A DNA stretch of 64,000 nt, taken from positions 85,406,342 to 85,470,341 of the forward strand of contig CM043953.1 of the NCBI GenBank assembly GCA_014529385.2, given 5' to 3'. Of the stretch, positions 46,384 through 56,529 are shown piece after piece. The notes under the pieces were generated by a model, which was not told the origin of the DNA, did no database searches, and saw nothing but the letters and a program-made list of their open reading frames with translations. Numbering within the stretch: position 1 is the stretch's first letter; each line of letters opens with the position of its first letter. The translations under genes were made by a program, and so were the position numbers. Source of the stretch: Adiantum capillus-veneris (taxonomy: Eukaryota; Streptophyta; Polypodiopsida; Polypodiales; Pteridaceae).

Positions 46384-47366
46384 TTAGAACCACTCGCCTG
46401 CAAATGAAGAAGTAAGAAAGTACCACTCTAGGTTTTCTTCTTCAGCTATCCAAGCTTCAATGAGGTCTCGATTTGTTTGATCAAAACAAAAGGGTAGACT
46501 ATTTATGAGTTCTAAGAAGGGTTGAAATTCTTCAAATCTAAGGCGATATACAGAAATATCTAAAACTTCATTTTTTGGATCTAGAAGAGCAACCACGTCC
46601 CAAGTAACGAATTACACTTGCTCTACAATTCCCAATGCACAAGCGGTTTGTATAAAAACTAGATCTTCATGCTCGTCGAAGGCTGTGAGAAAGTAGCAAT
46701 TGACTAGGAGCTCCTTTCCTTCGAGTTCCACATAGTCGGAATGAGGCAACCTTCTCACAATTTCATAAAGAACATCCTCCTCGAGTCCAATTAAGCTTGC
46801 AAGATTTAAAGACTCCAGTTGTGCTACAAAACTCCTGGACAAAAACTCCTTAGGATTATGGTTAAGTCATTCATAAGCATCAAGAGATTTACAATGTCTC
46901 TATGAACAAAGTGTCATAGAAAGTAGAGAAGGATGAGAATTTATACAAATTTGCAATCTTCTCTATGCTCTCTTTATTAAGACAAGCCCTAAATAGCTCC
47001 CTATCTCCTTTGTTGAAAGTGAAAGGAAGACTATTAATAAGACACAAATGAGGGAAAAATTCACCAAATGTGAGTCTATGAAGAATGAACTCTGGCCGCA
47101 AGTTTCCTAAAGACTCTTCCTCAATGGTGAAATGCACTTGCCAAACACCAAATTTCACTCTATTTACCAATCTTAGGGCACACACTATTTGGATGAATGT
47201 ACGGTCTTCCTTAGTACCAACAGCAAAAGGAAAATGGAATCCACATGCAGGACCTTTCGTCTTAGCTTCACCACCCTCTTGTTATGAGGGAGACGCTTTA
47301 CTACGTGCTCCTGCAACTCAATCGGTAATAGATCTAGATCTCTAAGGATTGAATTTTCACTACACA
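46384..47366 (-). pseudogene. Tat-2 pre-gag ORF with a tandemly duplicated ~130-residue domain
   Basis: Directly upstream of gag, two consecutive translated segments align with each other. Segment a (47366-46889) has LLPIELQEHVVKRLPH, FIQIVCALRLVNRVKFGVW, RLTFGEFFPHLCLINSLPF and KGDRELFRACL. Segment b (46842-46384) has LEEDVLYEIVRRLPH, FIQTACALGIVEQV, stop, FVTWDVV, RLRFEEFQPFLELINSLPF and NRDLIEAWI. Shared blocks keep order and spacing, including the identical octamer LINSLPF-x-F. Segment a needs one frameshift near 47250; segment b has one TAA. The LP.EL..HVVKRLP helix is weakly F-box-like, which is only a hint. Extra pre-gag ORFs are known in Ogre/Tat elements; this one I do not recognise. 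Confidence 0.6.
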
Positions 47367-47463
47367 CACACTCCTTGTTAGAACAAATGATCGTTTTTTT
47401 GTTTTTGTAACAAACGTGGACAAAGAAAAATCCAATCATACACACTATTTTATTTGGCTGCAC

Positions 47464-47973
47464 TTCATTTTAAAATAAAATGAACACATATACATCAAAA
47501 GAAGTGTGGTAGTTGATGAGAGGTAGAATGATAGGTTGTGGAGATGCAAGAATTTCCCCTCATCTTTCAGCCCCAAACATAAACACCATACGCTGTTGAA
47601 AATTTATCTTTCTACTGAGTGCAATATTTATCATAATATGTGGTGTGAAGTAAAAAGGGAAAATTTCTAGGCCATTGTCCATGCTCTATACATAACCTAA
47701 TGCCTAAAATAGAACAAAGATATATACATTGAAACTAAGATCGTACATAATGAGAGGCAAAATAAAACAATTTACCGAAGCGTTAATTTCGGCTAGCCTA
47801 AGAGAACCTAAAATTCTACGAATTACGCATTGAAATTTCAACTTAGTACTAACAATTATGTGTACCTTTTTCCTTGCAATCGAAATGAAATGATCATACA
47901 AGTTCTCGTTATTCATGCAAACTACTTGACTATTCTAAAGATTGATCCTACACAAAAACATACACAAGTTGGT
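47464..47973 (-). other. Tat-2 leader
   Basis: About 510 bp lies between the primer-binding site and the pre-gag ORF. A minus-strand frame of 70 codons (47704-47916, MNNENLYDHFISIARKKVHI) starts about 60 bp from the primer-binding site and could be an upstream exon or uORF of the pre-gag gene. No similarity is recognised. Confidence 0.4.
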
Positions 47974-47991
47974 TCCTCAGTGGGGGCACCA
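47974..47991 (-). promoter_or_regulatory. Primer-binding site of Tat-2
   Basis: On the - strand TGGTGCCCCCACTGAGGA begins three bases from the LTR end (CCGCCTCA). It is identical to the Tat-1 site over 18 bases although the two elements are otherwise very diverged. Confidence 0.78.
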
Positions 47992-47994
47992 ATT

Positions 47995-48157
47995 TGAGGC
48001 GGTCCGGGGCGGGCACAAGAAGAGTGTCCTCTAAGCACTCTTCTAGGCTCCCGTGATGCTTAGTTGGGTTGGGGTTGGAAAAAAACAACAAACACACACC
48101 TAACCCTACACAAATTTGGGGCACCACCTAGTTTTGGATGCGAACTAGGATGTGTAA

Positions 48158-48193
<36 letters not shown>

Positions 48194-50149
48194 TGCTCGG
48201 GCTGCTTTGAAATGTATCGGCAGTGAGATCAAGAAAACACAGTTATATATGTAAGAAAGAGAGAGAAGGGGGAGGGGATGCTTATTGCATTAATACCTTC
48301 TTACAAATCTGTCATGACCAATCAAAGTGAGATTAGTATTTGTTCAACATATCTTGAGTAAATTACACCACAACACATCACAAGAAAAGCCATCCCAATC
48401 ACTGTCTTAAGGCCAAGGGAGTCCTCTCCACCCTGTCGCCCTCTTACAGTATGTGGAATTTATGGCTAAATTGATGACAATACCCAGAGACAAGCTATCA
48501 AGGCTTAAAAAAACACCAAGACACTTACACATCATTGTTGTCCATTACTTCACGTTGGAAGAGAGACAAAGTGTCCAAGCTTAGTCCAAATCCACCCTCC
48601 TTGATTCAACAAATGTTGGGCTTACACTAGTAGGAGAAATGATAGATTTCCTACTCTCAATTGAATGATCACTCTCTCTTACAATGGCATAGAGTTCCCT
48701 TGCTAATCACCCCTATTACAACACATGCGCATGCATAATAAAATGAGCTTCCACTCAAGAGCTCCTTCTAGAGAGGTTGAGCTTGGCTTCTCAAGCTATA
48801 GCATAGTGCTCTTGCTTATGGCTCCCCCCCTTTTGTGCTAGCTACACCCTCCTTTTATAGCAATTTTGAGGGTTAGGGCTAGGGCTAGAGAAGTGGAGGT
48901 GATAGGACTTTTCATAGTAGGTTAGTGTTAGTAAATTAGTAGATTTAGTATTTTTATTGATTTACAAATGGAATTGGATATTTACAATGGGAGTATCCAA
49001 GTAGGATACAAATAAGGAAGAAAAACTCTTAATCGGTAAGAAAATATGGATTTATTACAATGTTGATGCTCCAAGTGTCTTGAGTAGGGTCAATTTTGAC
49101 GCTTGTTGACGGTCCACTAGCTTTGACGGTACGTTTTTTCTCCACTCTTGACCTTCCTTGGAAGCCAAGGTAAGTGAACATGAGTAATCAATCACCATGA
49201 TGCTGTCTTTGAAGAGAAGAGGTTGAATTTTGTGGTTTTTTTGATAGAATGGGTAATATGGATGAGGAAAAATGAGACTAGGTGGCCAATTTTGGAATGG
49301 AAGTGTGTGTAGGAGACATGAGTTCACCATGGTTTCTCTTATTCTTCAAGGTTGAGAAGAAGGTGAGTAGGGTGCAGAGAGGAGTGGTGAGAGAGGTGGG
49401 GATGATGAGTGGAGAAGTGTGTGTGAAAATGGAAAATGATAAAGTGGAAGAGGGAGTGTGGCTGCATAGCATGGGCAAACTGGGGTCCACCAATAAAATT
49501 ATAGCTCATAGCTCGTAGCTCAGAAAAATATGAAAACATTTGAGGTAAAATTTCAGCTCACGAGCTACAACTTTTGTTTGTATCACCTTTTCAAATTCAC
49601 AAAGAAAGTGATGTTTAAAAATTCAGCAAAACCGATTATCTTTTCCACTACACAAAGTCCTTGTGAGGTCCTCCTTTGGATGATTCTTTTGAATATCTCC
49701 AAGAGTGAGCACCCCATGGTGCATGCATGCATGCCACATACCCTTGAACTTATTTGGTAGGTTTATAATTGAAGATATTGTTGAGATCATGATATAAGTG
49801 AATAGTACAACTAAAAAATCAAATATTGAGGGGTCTAAAAAACATATGTACATGTCAAATATAAATAATATAGGTGGAAAAAATATAAAGGGGTCAAAAT
49901 AAGTCTCTCTCATTATAAGTCTACCATAAAAAGATGAATATTTTTGGTGGTCTAGTTTATGAGAGTAATAGAGAATAGATGTAGGAAGGAAAAAATCACA
50001 ATAGTGAAAAAATATACACATAAATAGAACTAGTTTTTTTGGATTTTTCTTGGGATGGAGTTACACAAAAAATAAGAGAAGCTTGCATGAAATTATTTTT
50101 ATATGGAATAAAGAGTATACAAAATGGTAAGAAAAAATATGGTAATGGT
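47995..50149 (-). repeat. Tat-2 5' LTR, outer end truncated
   Basis: It starts TGAGGCGGTCCGGGGCGGGC in + orientation and follows the 3' LTR to GGTAATGGT at 50149, where homology ends; about 415 bp is missing. It shows the uninterrupted CACTA-1 target (GCGAACTAGGATGTG). (GA)n is at about 48166-48193, and a minus-strand TATA element CTATAAAAGG lies at 48851-48860. About 110 bp present in the 3' LTR near 39255-39355 is absent here. Confidence 0.88.
48851..48860 (-). promoter_or_regulatory. TATA box of the Tat-2 LTR promoter
   Basis: On the - strand CTATAAAAGG is followed by AGGGTGTAGC. It is preserved at 39222-39231 in the 3' LTR. It is the best TATA match in the LTR and points toward the Tat-2 genes. 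Confidence 0.5.
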
Positions 50150-50246
50150 ATTCCCACTTCCACTTACCCTAATATAATTAACAACATCAACCATTTATAG
50201 GCTACTTAAGGACCTCTCTTCTTAAGCAAGAAAAGAGAAACAAAAT

Positions 50247-50258
50247 GCTCTGATACCA
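50247..50258 (-). promoter_or_regulatory. Primer-binding site of Chromo-1 (initiator-Met tRNA)
   Basis: On the - strand TGGTATCAGAGC is the exact site complementary to the 3' end of plant initiator-Met tRNA, one base from the LTR end. About 100 bp of leader follows before the junction with the truncated Tat-2 LTR at 50149/50150. Confidence 0.92.
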
Positions 50259-50259
50259 A

Positions 50260-51868
50260 TGTAATGTAATTGGCCTATTTAATTTGAGAGTAGAGGAAAT
50301 TAATGAGAATACTTTTGAGAAATGACTTTGTGAGCATAGGGGGTGAACATAATTGAAGATAGCAACTTAATCATAGAAATTAGTTAAATTGGCATGAACA
50401 ATACTTTTGCAAGAGAGAGAATTTAGAGAACATGACAACAGTTGAGGACCGGATTTATGTGGAGCCGGTCCCCCCTCCAATAGGCATTTGTATTATGATT
50501 TCTCCCATTAAGAGAGACTTGTTACAATACAATCTTTGTGTTCCTTGTGACCTAGGTGATGCAATGAAGATGGAAAGCTTCGTGCATCCCAAACATAACA
50601 TAAACTTGAAGAAAGCTTTAACTATCCCAAGCCTCAGTCCCAAGACCTCAAACACCTTCGAAGGTGGAGAGAGCTAGCAGGGAATGAGGGTAGGGAAGAG
50701 GAAGAAGAAACATTTCGTAGGAGAAAGAATTAGTTCCTCACTATCATAACTCTTCTTGCTAGCATACATAATAGCATAGTAATAAAGAAGAAGGATATGA
50801 CAAGCTTAAGCATTGAAGCATGGCTCTTGGTTGGATTTGCACTCCATATCCAAGAGTGTTGGTGTAGGCTCTCAACCTCTACTTGCTTGGAGAAGGAGAG
50901 GGAGCTCTTGAACTTTGCATAGCACACAATGAGAGTGTTTGTGAGTGTGTGTGGGTGAGTATACCCCCTAAGTAACCCCCAAGCTTGCTTGGGTGGACCC
51001 CCCTTGTAGCTCATGCTTGACGCTCATTGCACCCCTCCAGGCCTAGCCAATCACAAGCAAGAGGCATTACAAGCAGCAAGGGTAGCCTTGAGACAAGTGT
51101 CCCCCTTTCCCCTTTGAGAGAGAGGGATAGATAAATTCTAAATCAATTAATTAAATCTCCTAAATTATTATTGGACCCCTTGGGTGGCCAACCAATAGGT
51201 TTCAGGCACACCATGAGGGCAACATGAGGAGGAACTTGACAAGTGTCCCTTTTGCTTTCTTTTTACCATGCATGCCTTGTGTGAGTGTGTGGGTGTTCTC
51301 TCTCATCCCCCTCATGTAGGGATCGCCCCCTCCTTGTAGGGATTGAATCTTTGACTTTTTGACACCTCAAGTCCCTCATGCATAGGCCCAGTTCCCACCA
51401 CAAGCTTGGCTCATAAGCACTTTAAGCTTGGGGTGGGTTATCACCTTAAGTGCAACCCTAGCATCTCAAGCATGTAAAGCACCTCAAGCATCTCAATAAT
51501 TAAGCACCTCAAGCACCTTAGTCATCAAGCATGACAACCAGGACAAGCACCTCGAGCTGGGTCGGGTTCCCGCACCTCAAGCTCAGCCCTAGCTTACCTA
51601 AGGTCAAAGGCCTTTTACACACATTATTGGAGGTCTTCAATGAAGCTAACCCTATGGTTTTATGCTCCATTTGTTAGCCTTTCTCTTTGATAGACCATCT
51701 CTCATTTGGGCCCCTTTACCATTGGCCCCGTGTTGAGATAGATCTATAAGCACATGTCTATATCTTAACACTTGTTCCCGTTTATTCTCCCACATTAAGT
51801 GATCAATTTAATATGAGAAAATCATTTGGTTTTGTTAGATATTAGATATTAGTTTTTATGACATTACC
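50260..51868 (-). repeat. Chromo-1 5' LTR, also bordered by internal sequence on its other side
   Basis: TGTAATGTAATTGG opens and GACATTACC closes it in + orientation (final CA mutated to CC). The primer-binding site lies on its left. On its right lies about 180 bp that matches the 3' internal end seen beside the other LTR (TCTCTCTTGAAATCATAGTC). It therefore serves as 5' LTR of Chromo-1 and as 3' LTR of a second, partial element to the right. Confidence 0.85.
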
Positions 51869-52222
51869 TCTCTCTTGAAATCATAGTCATCCTCGACTAT
51901 GAGGTAGAAGAGATAAAGCCTTAGTCATTAGTCAATTTTACTTAGCGTGTAGAGGATCCCTTTTAACCCTACGACATCTTTCCTAGATGGATGACTAATC
52001 CATTTGGTGCTTGGGAGACATAGCTGCCGCAAGAATGTCTGCTCTTTAGTCCATTTCATTCTCCCAAAGTAGAGTGACAAATTCTACTTGGTGTTTGAAA
52101 GACGTCGTCATCACAAACATGATTCTAAGCATGCATACTAGTTAAATTTGTGCACAATTAAAAAGAGGACTAGTCTTATAAGACAAAAGCATGAGTCATT
52201 TAAAAGAAATTTGTACATTTGC
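51869..52222 (-). other. 3' untranslated region of the partial element right of the shared LTR
   Basis: The first ~180 bp matches 29420-29600 next to the other Chromo-1 LTR. The remainder is unique, A/T-rich and without an open frame. It lies between the LTR and the stop codon of the Gag-chromodomain frame. Confidence 0.6.
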
Positions 52223-53691
52223 TTACTCTAATGTAACATTGTGAGAATTGACAAGGTTTATACTATCCTTAAGCTGTATTCCTTGCATCCATCTAGCATC
52301 TTCAAAAGGATAATTTTTGAACTTAATAAGAAACCGTCGGATAATCTTACCATGTCGTAGTACCTTGTCTTCATGCCGAAGAACATCTTTGGGTTGTAGC
52401 ACCTCTTCTTGGTCTTCAACTTCGGGAGGGTCTTCAATAATTGGTTCAGTTGGTGGTCTTCTTTGATTACTTTCCTGATATCTCCAAGGTGGTCTTGGAG
52501 TTCTAGGAGGTCTCTGAAATGGTGGTTTCCCTCTAAATGGAGCTACTTGATTGGTTTTAGCATCATTTTTGCCTCTTCTTGTATTTGAAGTGGATATACT
52601 TCTATTGTTAGGATTGTACCAACACTGAGCTATGTTATGTCCTTCCCTTTCACAAATATGACAATGTTCCTTCTCCTTGGGAGCTACCACAAAATATCCA
52701 ATCTTTTTCAATTGACTAATCAGATCCTCCTTCTTATCCTTTCTCTTCTGGTCACTATATTTTTTCCTCTTCTTTCCTTTGCTACTATCAACCTCAGTTT
52801 TTGATGACCTATCTAAATCACCATCACTGTTAGATTTTGACTTAGCTTCAGACCCTTCCTCTGAATCTGGGCTGTCTTTGTTTTTACTTCTGGTCTTGGT
52901 CATGCCAAAACTTTTTTCAACTCTAGTTGTAGTAGTAGTACCCAAATTGTTGAATCCACCTACAATATCAATACTAGCCACAACATTCTTCAATTTCTTC
53001 CTCAGACCTTGCAGAAAAATATATAGCTAACATCTCATCTGTGGGCCTCTCATTTCCTTGTAATCTCTCCACCAAAATTCTTAAGTTTTTGAGCAGTCTT
53101 CCACCAACATAGTCCTCTGTTTGTTGTCCTTGATTCTCTTCAATATATCTACTAGAGTTTTCTCCTTTCTGAACCTTTTTAAGAATGCTAATCTTAAAGC
53201 ATTAGATGTTGCAAAATGTGCCATGCCATATTGGCTAAACCATCTCATAACTCTCCCTTCAAAAGTTGTTGCAAATTGCTACATCTTAATATTATCAGGG
53301 TACAAAGCCTGATATCCACTTGCTTTCCACTTGGTCTCAAATTGAGCCACACGAAAATTTACATCTTCACTTGAGTTACCTCTAAATTTAGCTGCTTTCA
53401 CCTTTGGGTTAGGAGGTTGTTGATCCATTGGGATGGACTGGTCTACTCTCCTAGGTCTTTGCCTAGTAGATGCATGTAGTGGGTCAAGTGCAATCTTTTT
53501 CTACTTCTTGCAGACCTTGTTGTCAAGAATATATCTCCCACCAATTGCCTCACTTGCCTTCCTTCTGATCCTCCTAAACCTTCCCCTTGCTCATTTTCTA
53601 ATTTGACTTTAGAGACAGTTGCTTCCCCTGCCTCATTTACATGTTCTTTATAGCTAACGAGTTCAATGTTCCCTATTGTAGCTTGAGCCAT
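52223..53691 (-). pseudogene. Gag joined directly to a chromodomain, no pol between
   Basis: From the right, MAQATIGNIELVSYKEH opens a leader frame (53691-53443). A Gag core follows after MDQQPPNPKVKAAKFRG: VRMRWF-type block (RVMRWFSQYGMAHFATSNAL), FLKRFRKEK, then EDYVGGRLLKNLRILVERLQ. One TAG and two frameshifts interrupt it. From 52993 a clean 256-codon frame holds a charged region, a zinc knuckle CHICEREGHNIAQC, a proline-rich linker (RPPRTPRPPWRYQ) and, 75 residues on, a chromodomain-like end: VLRHEDKVLRHGKIIRRFLI, KFKNYPFEDARWMQ. Protease, RT and integrase are absent. Chromodomains normally end the integrase of chromoviruses and bind modified histones. Confidence 0.7.
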
Positions 53692-54180
53692 TGTGTAGTA
53701 AACTTTTGAAACTTGTCTTCATCGGTTTGACATACATTATATCTCAATGGAACAATAGAACCAACTCACCCAATGCAGGCACAAAAAGGAATCAGACATA
53801 GCAGTGAATGCATCAGATAGAGTAGTGCAACGGGTATAGCGGGATAGCCAAATGTGTTAGGGTTCTGTAACACATGTATCTAGTTTCCACACAAATGGAT
53901 AACCAAGAATAGACAAAGATCAATACTCAAATTTTATCAACAAAAAAGTATCTGACAAAACTCATACACATAAAGAAGCACTATAGCAAAACTTCTCTAC
54001 ATCTTTCTCAGAACTCGTAACCCTACATATACCACCTAGTGGTTATAAATATCCAACCCACAAAATATTATTGGAATAACATAATCCGAGTCAAAAAATA
54101 TCCAATAAAACACATTTTGATCTATCAAAGTCCGACTAAGCAATATTTCGATTGAGCATCACTAAGTAATACCCCTTTAA
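53692..54180. other. Stretch without recognised gene
   Basis: It could be the leader of the Gag-chromodomain element, but no primer-binding site or LTR is found to its right, so the element is 5'-truncated or ends here. Open frames are short. Confidence 0.45.
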
Positions 54181-54199
54181 GAGTTTATACCTATGCCAC

Positions 54200-54610
54200 C
54201 TTCCAAGTTTGGATGAGCAAGTTTTTGGTCCCTACTTGGGCATGTTCATTAGGGTTTTCATGGATGAAATTGGGTGTGGATCATTTGTCGAAGCGATGAC
54301 TATGCTTTCATATGCTTGATGAGGAAGGAGGTCAGTTGATCCCTAACAAGTGCATGTTAGCACAATTTTGAGCATAGTTGATGGGCCATTTTGTGTTGAG
54401 AAAAAGAATTGAAGTAGATTTAGAGAAGGTCAAGAAATTGTTCTTGATGAAGCCTCCCTCTAGTGTGCAAGTTTTGGCCTCGTTTGTGCATAAGCTAAAG
54501 TACTTGTCATGTTTTATTTGGATGTTGTCGCAATATGTGTATCCTCTTCAGAAGAGGGCTCATCAAATGCCACATGGTTTTGAGTGGGATGAAGAATTGA
54601 GGGGTTCTTC
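54200..54610 (+). pseudogene. Ty3/gypsy reverse transcriptase scrap, + strand
   Basis: Fragments read FGPYLGMFIRVFMDE (the usual FMDD altered to MDE), then in another frame LDEEGGQLIPNKCMLAQF, GHFVLRKRIEVDLEKVKKL, SFVHKLKYLSCFIWMLSQYV and GFEWDEE. This is the palm-to-thumb end of a gypsy RT leading into RNase H. Orientation is opposite to the neighbouring elements, with several stops and shifts. No LTR can be tied to it. Confidence 0.65.
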
Positions 54611-54982
54611 AGAAAGATGGTGTAGCTATAAAAGCATATGAGATGGCTTTGCAGGCTGGCACCCCTTGATGAATGGTTTTCGTTGACGAGGATATGTGCT
54701 CTCATCTTAGTGTGCATTGTACGTGAGTGTTGGACTCTATGACACTCCACCAATTGTAAGTTAATAGACTTCGACTCTTATGCTCATCTCATCCAGCATG
54801 AGCAACACAATTTAGATATGCTCAACTTTCCTAGCTTGAGCGTAAGCCTAATAACTATGACTCTTAGCACATAGTTTAATATGACTTGAAGCTTGGGACT
54901 AATGCTTTGCTCATTTGATGGCTCAGCAGCCCGACTTTGACTATGCCAAAGAGTGTTTTTTGCACCCTAGAAACTTGAATTT
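54611..54982. other. Stretch without clear gene
   Basis: It may continue the degraded RT-RNase H fragment on the + strand, but no catalytic motif can be read with confidence. Confidence 0.4.
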
Positions 54983-56477
54983 TTACATTCTTGAGCTTAC
55001 TACAAACATTTCTTCAGGTAAAAGTAAGCTTGAATCCTCAAAAAGAGGATTAGTGAAGGACCTAGTTGGCATTGAAGGTTTCTTTTGCCATACTTGTTTT
55101 ATCATCTTTGAGTTTGCATTTGTGTTGGTTGGGTTGTCCTTCTTTGACTGTAAAGACTCCATTATTTGTCTGATTCTCCAATTGGGCCTGTTGTAAGGAG
55201 TCTTTGATGTTGTTGTAGGCCTCTGTTGATCGTTAACATCTGACTTTTGACTAGGAGCATTGAAAGACTTAGGAATCCAAGTCTCTTGATGACCTTTGTT
55301 TCTCCATTGTTGACTTTGCTTTGGTCTAGGTCTTGTTGATTTCTTGAGATCTTCATGCAGGTTTGGCGTAGTCGAAGTTGGCTTGTGGTTGACTGGTAGC
55401 CAAATCTTTGTATAACGTGTGTAGAATCCTTGTCCAAGAGGAACATTCTTTGAGATCCATCTTTTTTCTGTGTCCTCTTGAGAGTGGTGGTTGAATTTAG
55501 CATCTTTCGATGTTGTTTTTTTGTATACCTGCTTCTTAGGTATCCTAGGATATTGTCTGGGTTGATACCTTGTGGGCCTTCTTTCTTGGGAGGGTCTTGA
55601 CTTCACTTCATATGCTCTAACATACGGTTTTGGTACCCATATCTTTATGTTACCTCCATAGTACTCCTGTTCCTTTAAGCTCCATTGTGATGCTATCCAT
55701 CCCATGTGTTTTTCTTTTTTTTTTTTCGTCTTTAATCCAAACCGGATCATTGACTTTGATTAAACTACTTTGAACAAACACTTGCTTGACTTTCCTTTGC
55801 TTTCTTGAGTACTTTGGCTGAAATATCTTTGCTTTTCTGGGTGTCTCTTTAGAGGTTTCATTTGGGTCAGCAATTGACTTGAAGTTTTGAAAGCCTGAAT
55901 TGTTTGAAAAAGTTGATCCATAAGGGTCCTTTGATGTAGAGGCATATGCTGTCACACCTTCTTTGCTAGTCGGTGGAAGGTCCACTTTAGCTTTACCTTT
56001 GTCTGCAAGATTTTTCTTCGATCCTTGTGACTTCTGCAACTCTGAATCTAGAATTTTTGGTTCTATTGAAGATCTTTGTTTTACTTTTTCCATGGTCTCA
56101 TCTTGATTTAGTTGTGTCTCTATGCAAGGTAGCTTGGGACTTTGTTTTTTAATTTGACTTATATCCGCTCATTCAACTGGCAATGAGTGATCGAGCTTTG
56201 GACTTCCTATTGCTTCATGGTTGTCTGCAGCCCCATTCTTCTTACCTTCTAGCTTTGGTGGCATTCTCTGCTCGATAGCTATTGTGGTTGCCCTTCTCTC
56301 CATTTGATCTGCACTTGCTATTACCTGATTTGCTTTAAGCTCTTCTGAATTTTTGATTGATGAAGATGAATCATCTTCAATAAGATGTGCTTTGATATCA
56401 GTCTCCATTCTAACTGTGCTGTTGTCTGCGGGTGACCAGTCTTGGTTTCCATTCTTGTTTGTCTGTGAGGATGTCAT
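54983..56477 (-). pseudogene. Unrecognised W/K/P-rich protein, about 500 residues, lightly damaged
   Basis: A minus-strand frame starts MTSSQTNKNGNQDWSPADNS at 56477 and stays in register to about 55720, with one stop (56169-56171, TGA). It shifts by one in an A-rich run (55712-55727) and remains open to 54983. The N-terminal third is polar and Ser/Lys-rich. The C-terminal half repeats a short motif of Trp, a hydrophobic residue, Pro or Ser, and Lys: VWIKDEK, IWVPKPY, RWISKNV, IWLPVNH, TWIPKSF, VWQKKPS, each 30-50 residues apart in Lys/Gln/Pro-rich sequence. No known domain, signal peptide or membrane segment is seen. It could be a Gag-like linker of an unidentified retroelement or a host-derived gene. 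Confidence 0.45.
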
Positions 56478-56529
56478 CTGGAATATCCTTTGTTGTGATC
56501 ACATAGAATTGAGATATGATGATCTGTGA

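Larger units (their letters stand above)
31447..50149 (-). mobile_element. Tat-2: Ty3/gypsy Tat-type retrotransposon nested in Chromo-1
   Basis: The 3' LTR is 31447-31599 plus 38468-41027 (split by CACTA-1); the 5' LTR is 47995-50149, truncated at its outer end. Between them on the - strand lie a primer-binding site, leader, pre-gag ORF, gag-protease, RT-RNase H, second RNase H and integrase. Domain order and the second RNase H place it with Tat-1, from which it has diverged widely. Frameshifts, stops and substitutions in both RT and integrase active sites show that it is dead. GATAT (31442-31446) is the probable left target duplication; the right one is lost. Confidence 0.88.
27776..51868 (-). 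mobile_element. Chromo-1: Ty3/gypsy retrotransposon, host of Tat-2
   Basis: LTRs at 27776-29419 (3') and 50260-51868 (5') are homologous end to end. The internal pieces on the - strand are a primer-binding site and short leader (50150-50258), then, beyond Tat-2, RT from just after the YxDD motif, RNase H and integrase (31446 down to about 29560). Gag, protease and the first half of RT are missing, apparently deleted together with the outer end of the Tat-2 LTR. Integrase motifs and LTR ends (TGTAATG/CATTACA) fit a chromovirus-like gypsy element. The left flank is satellite (TTGTG at 27771-27775). Confidence 0.82.
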
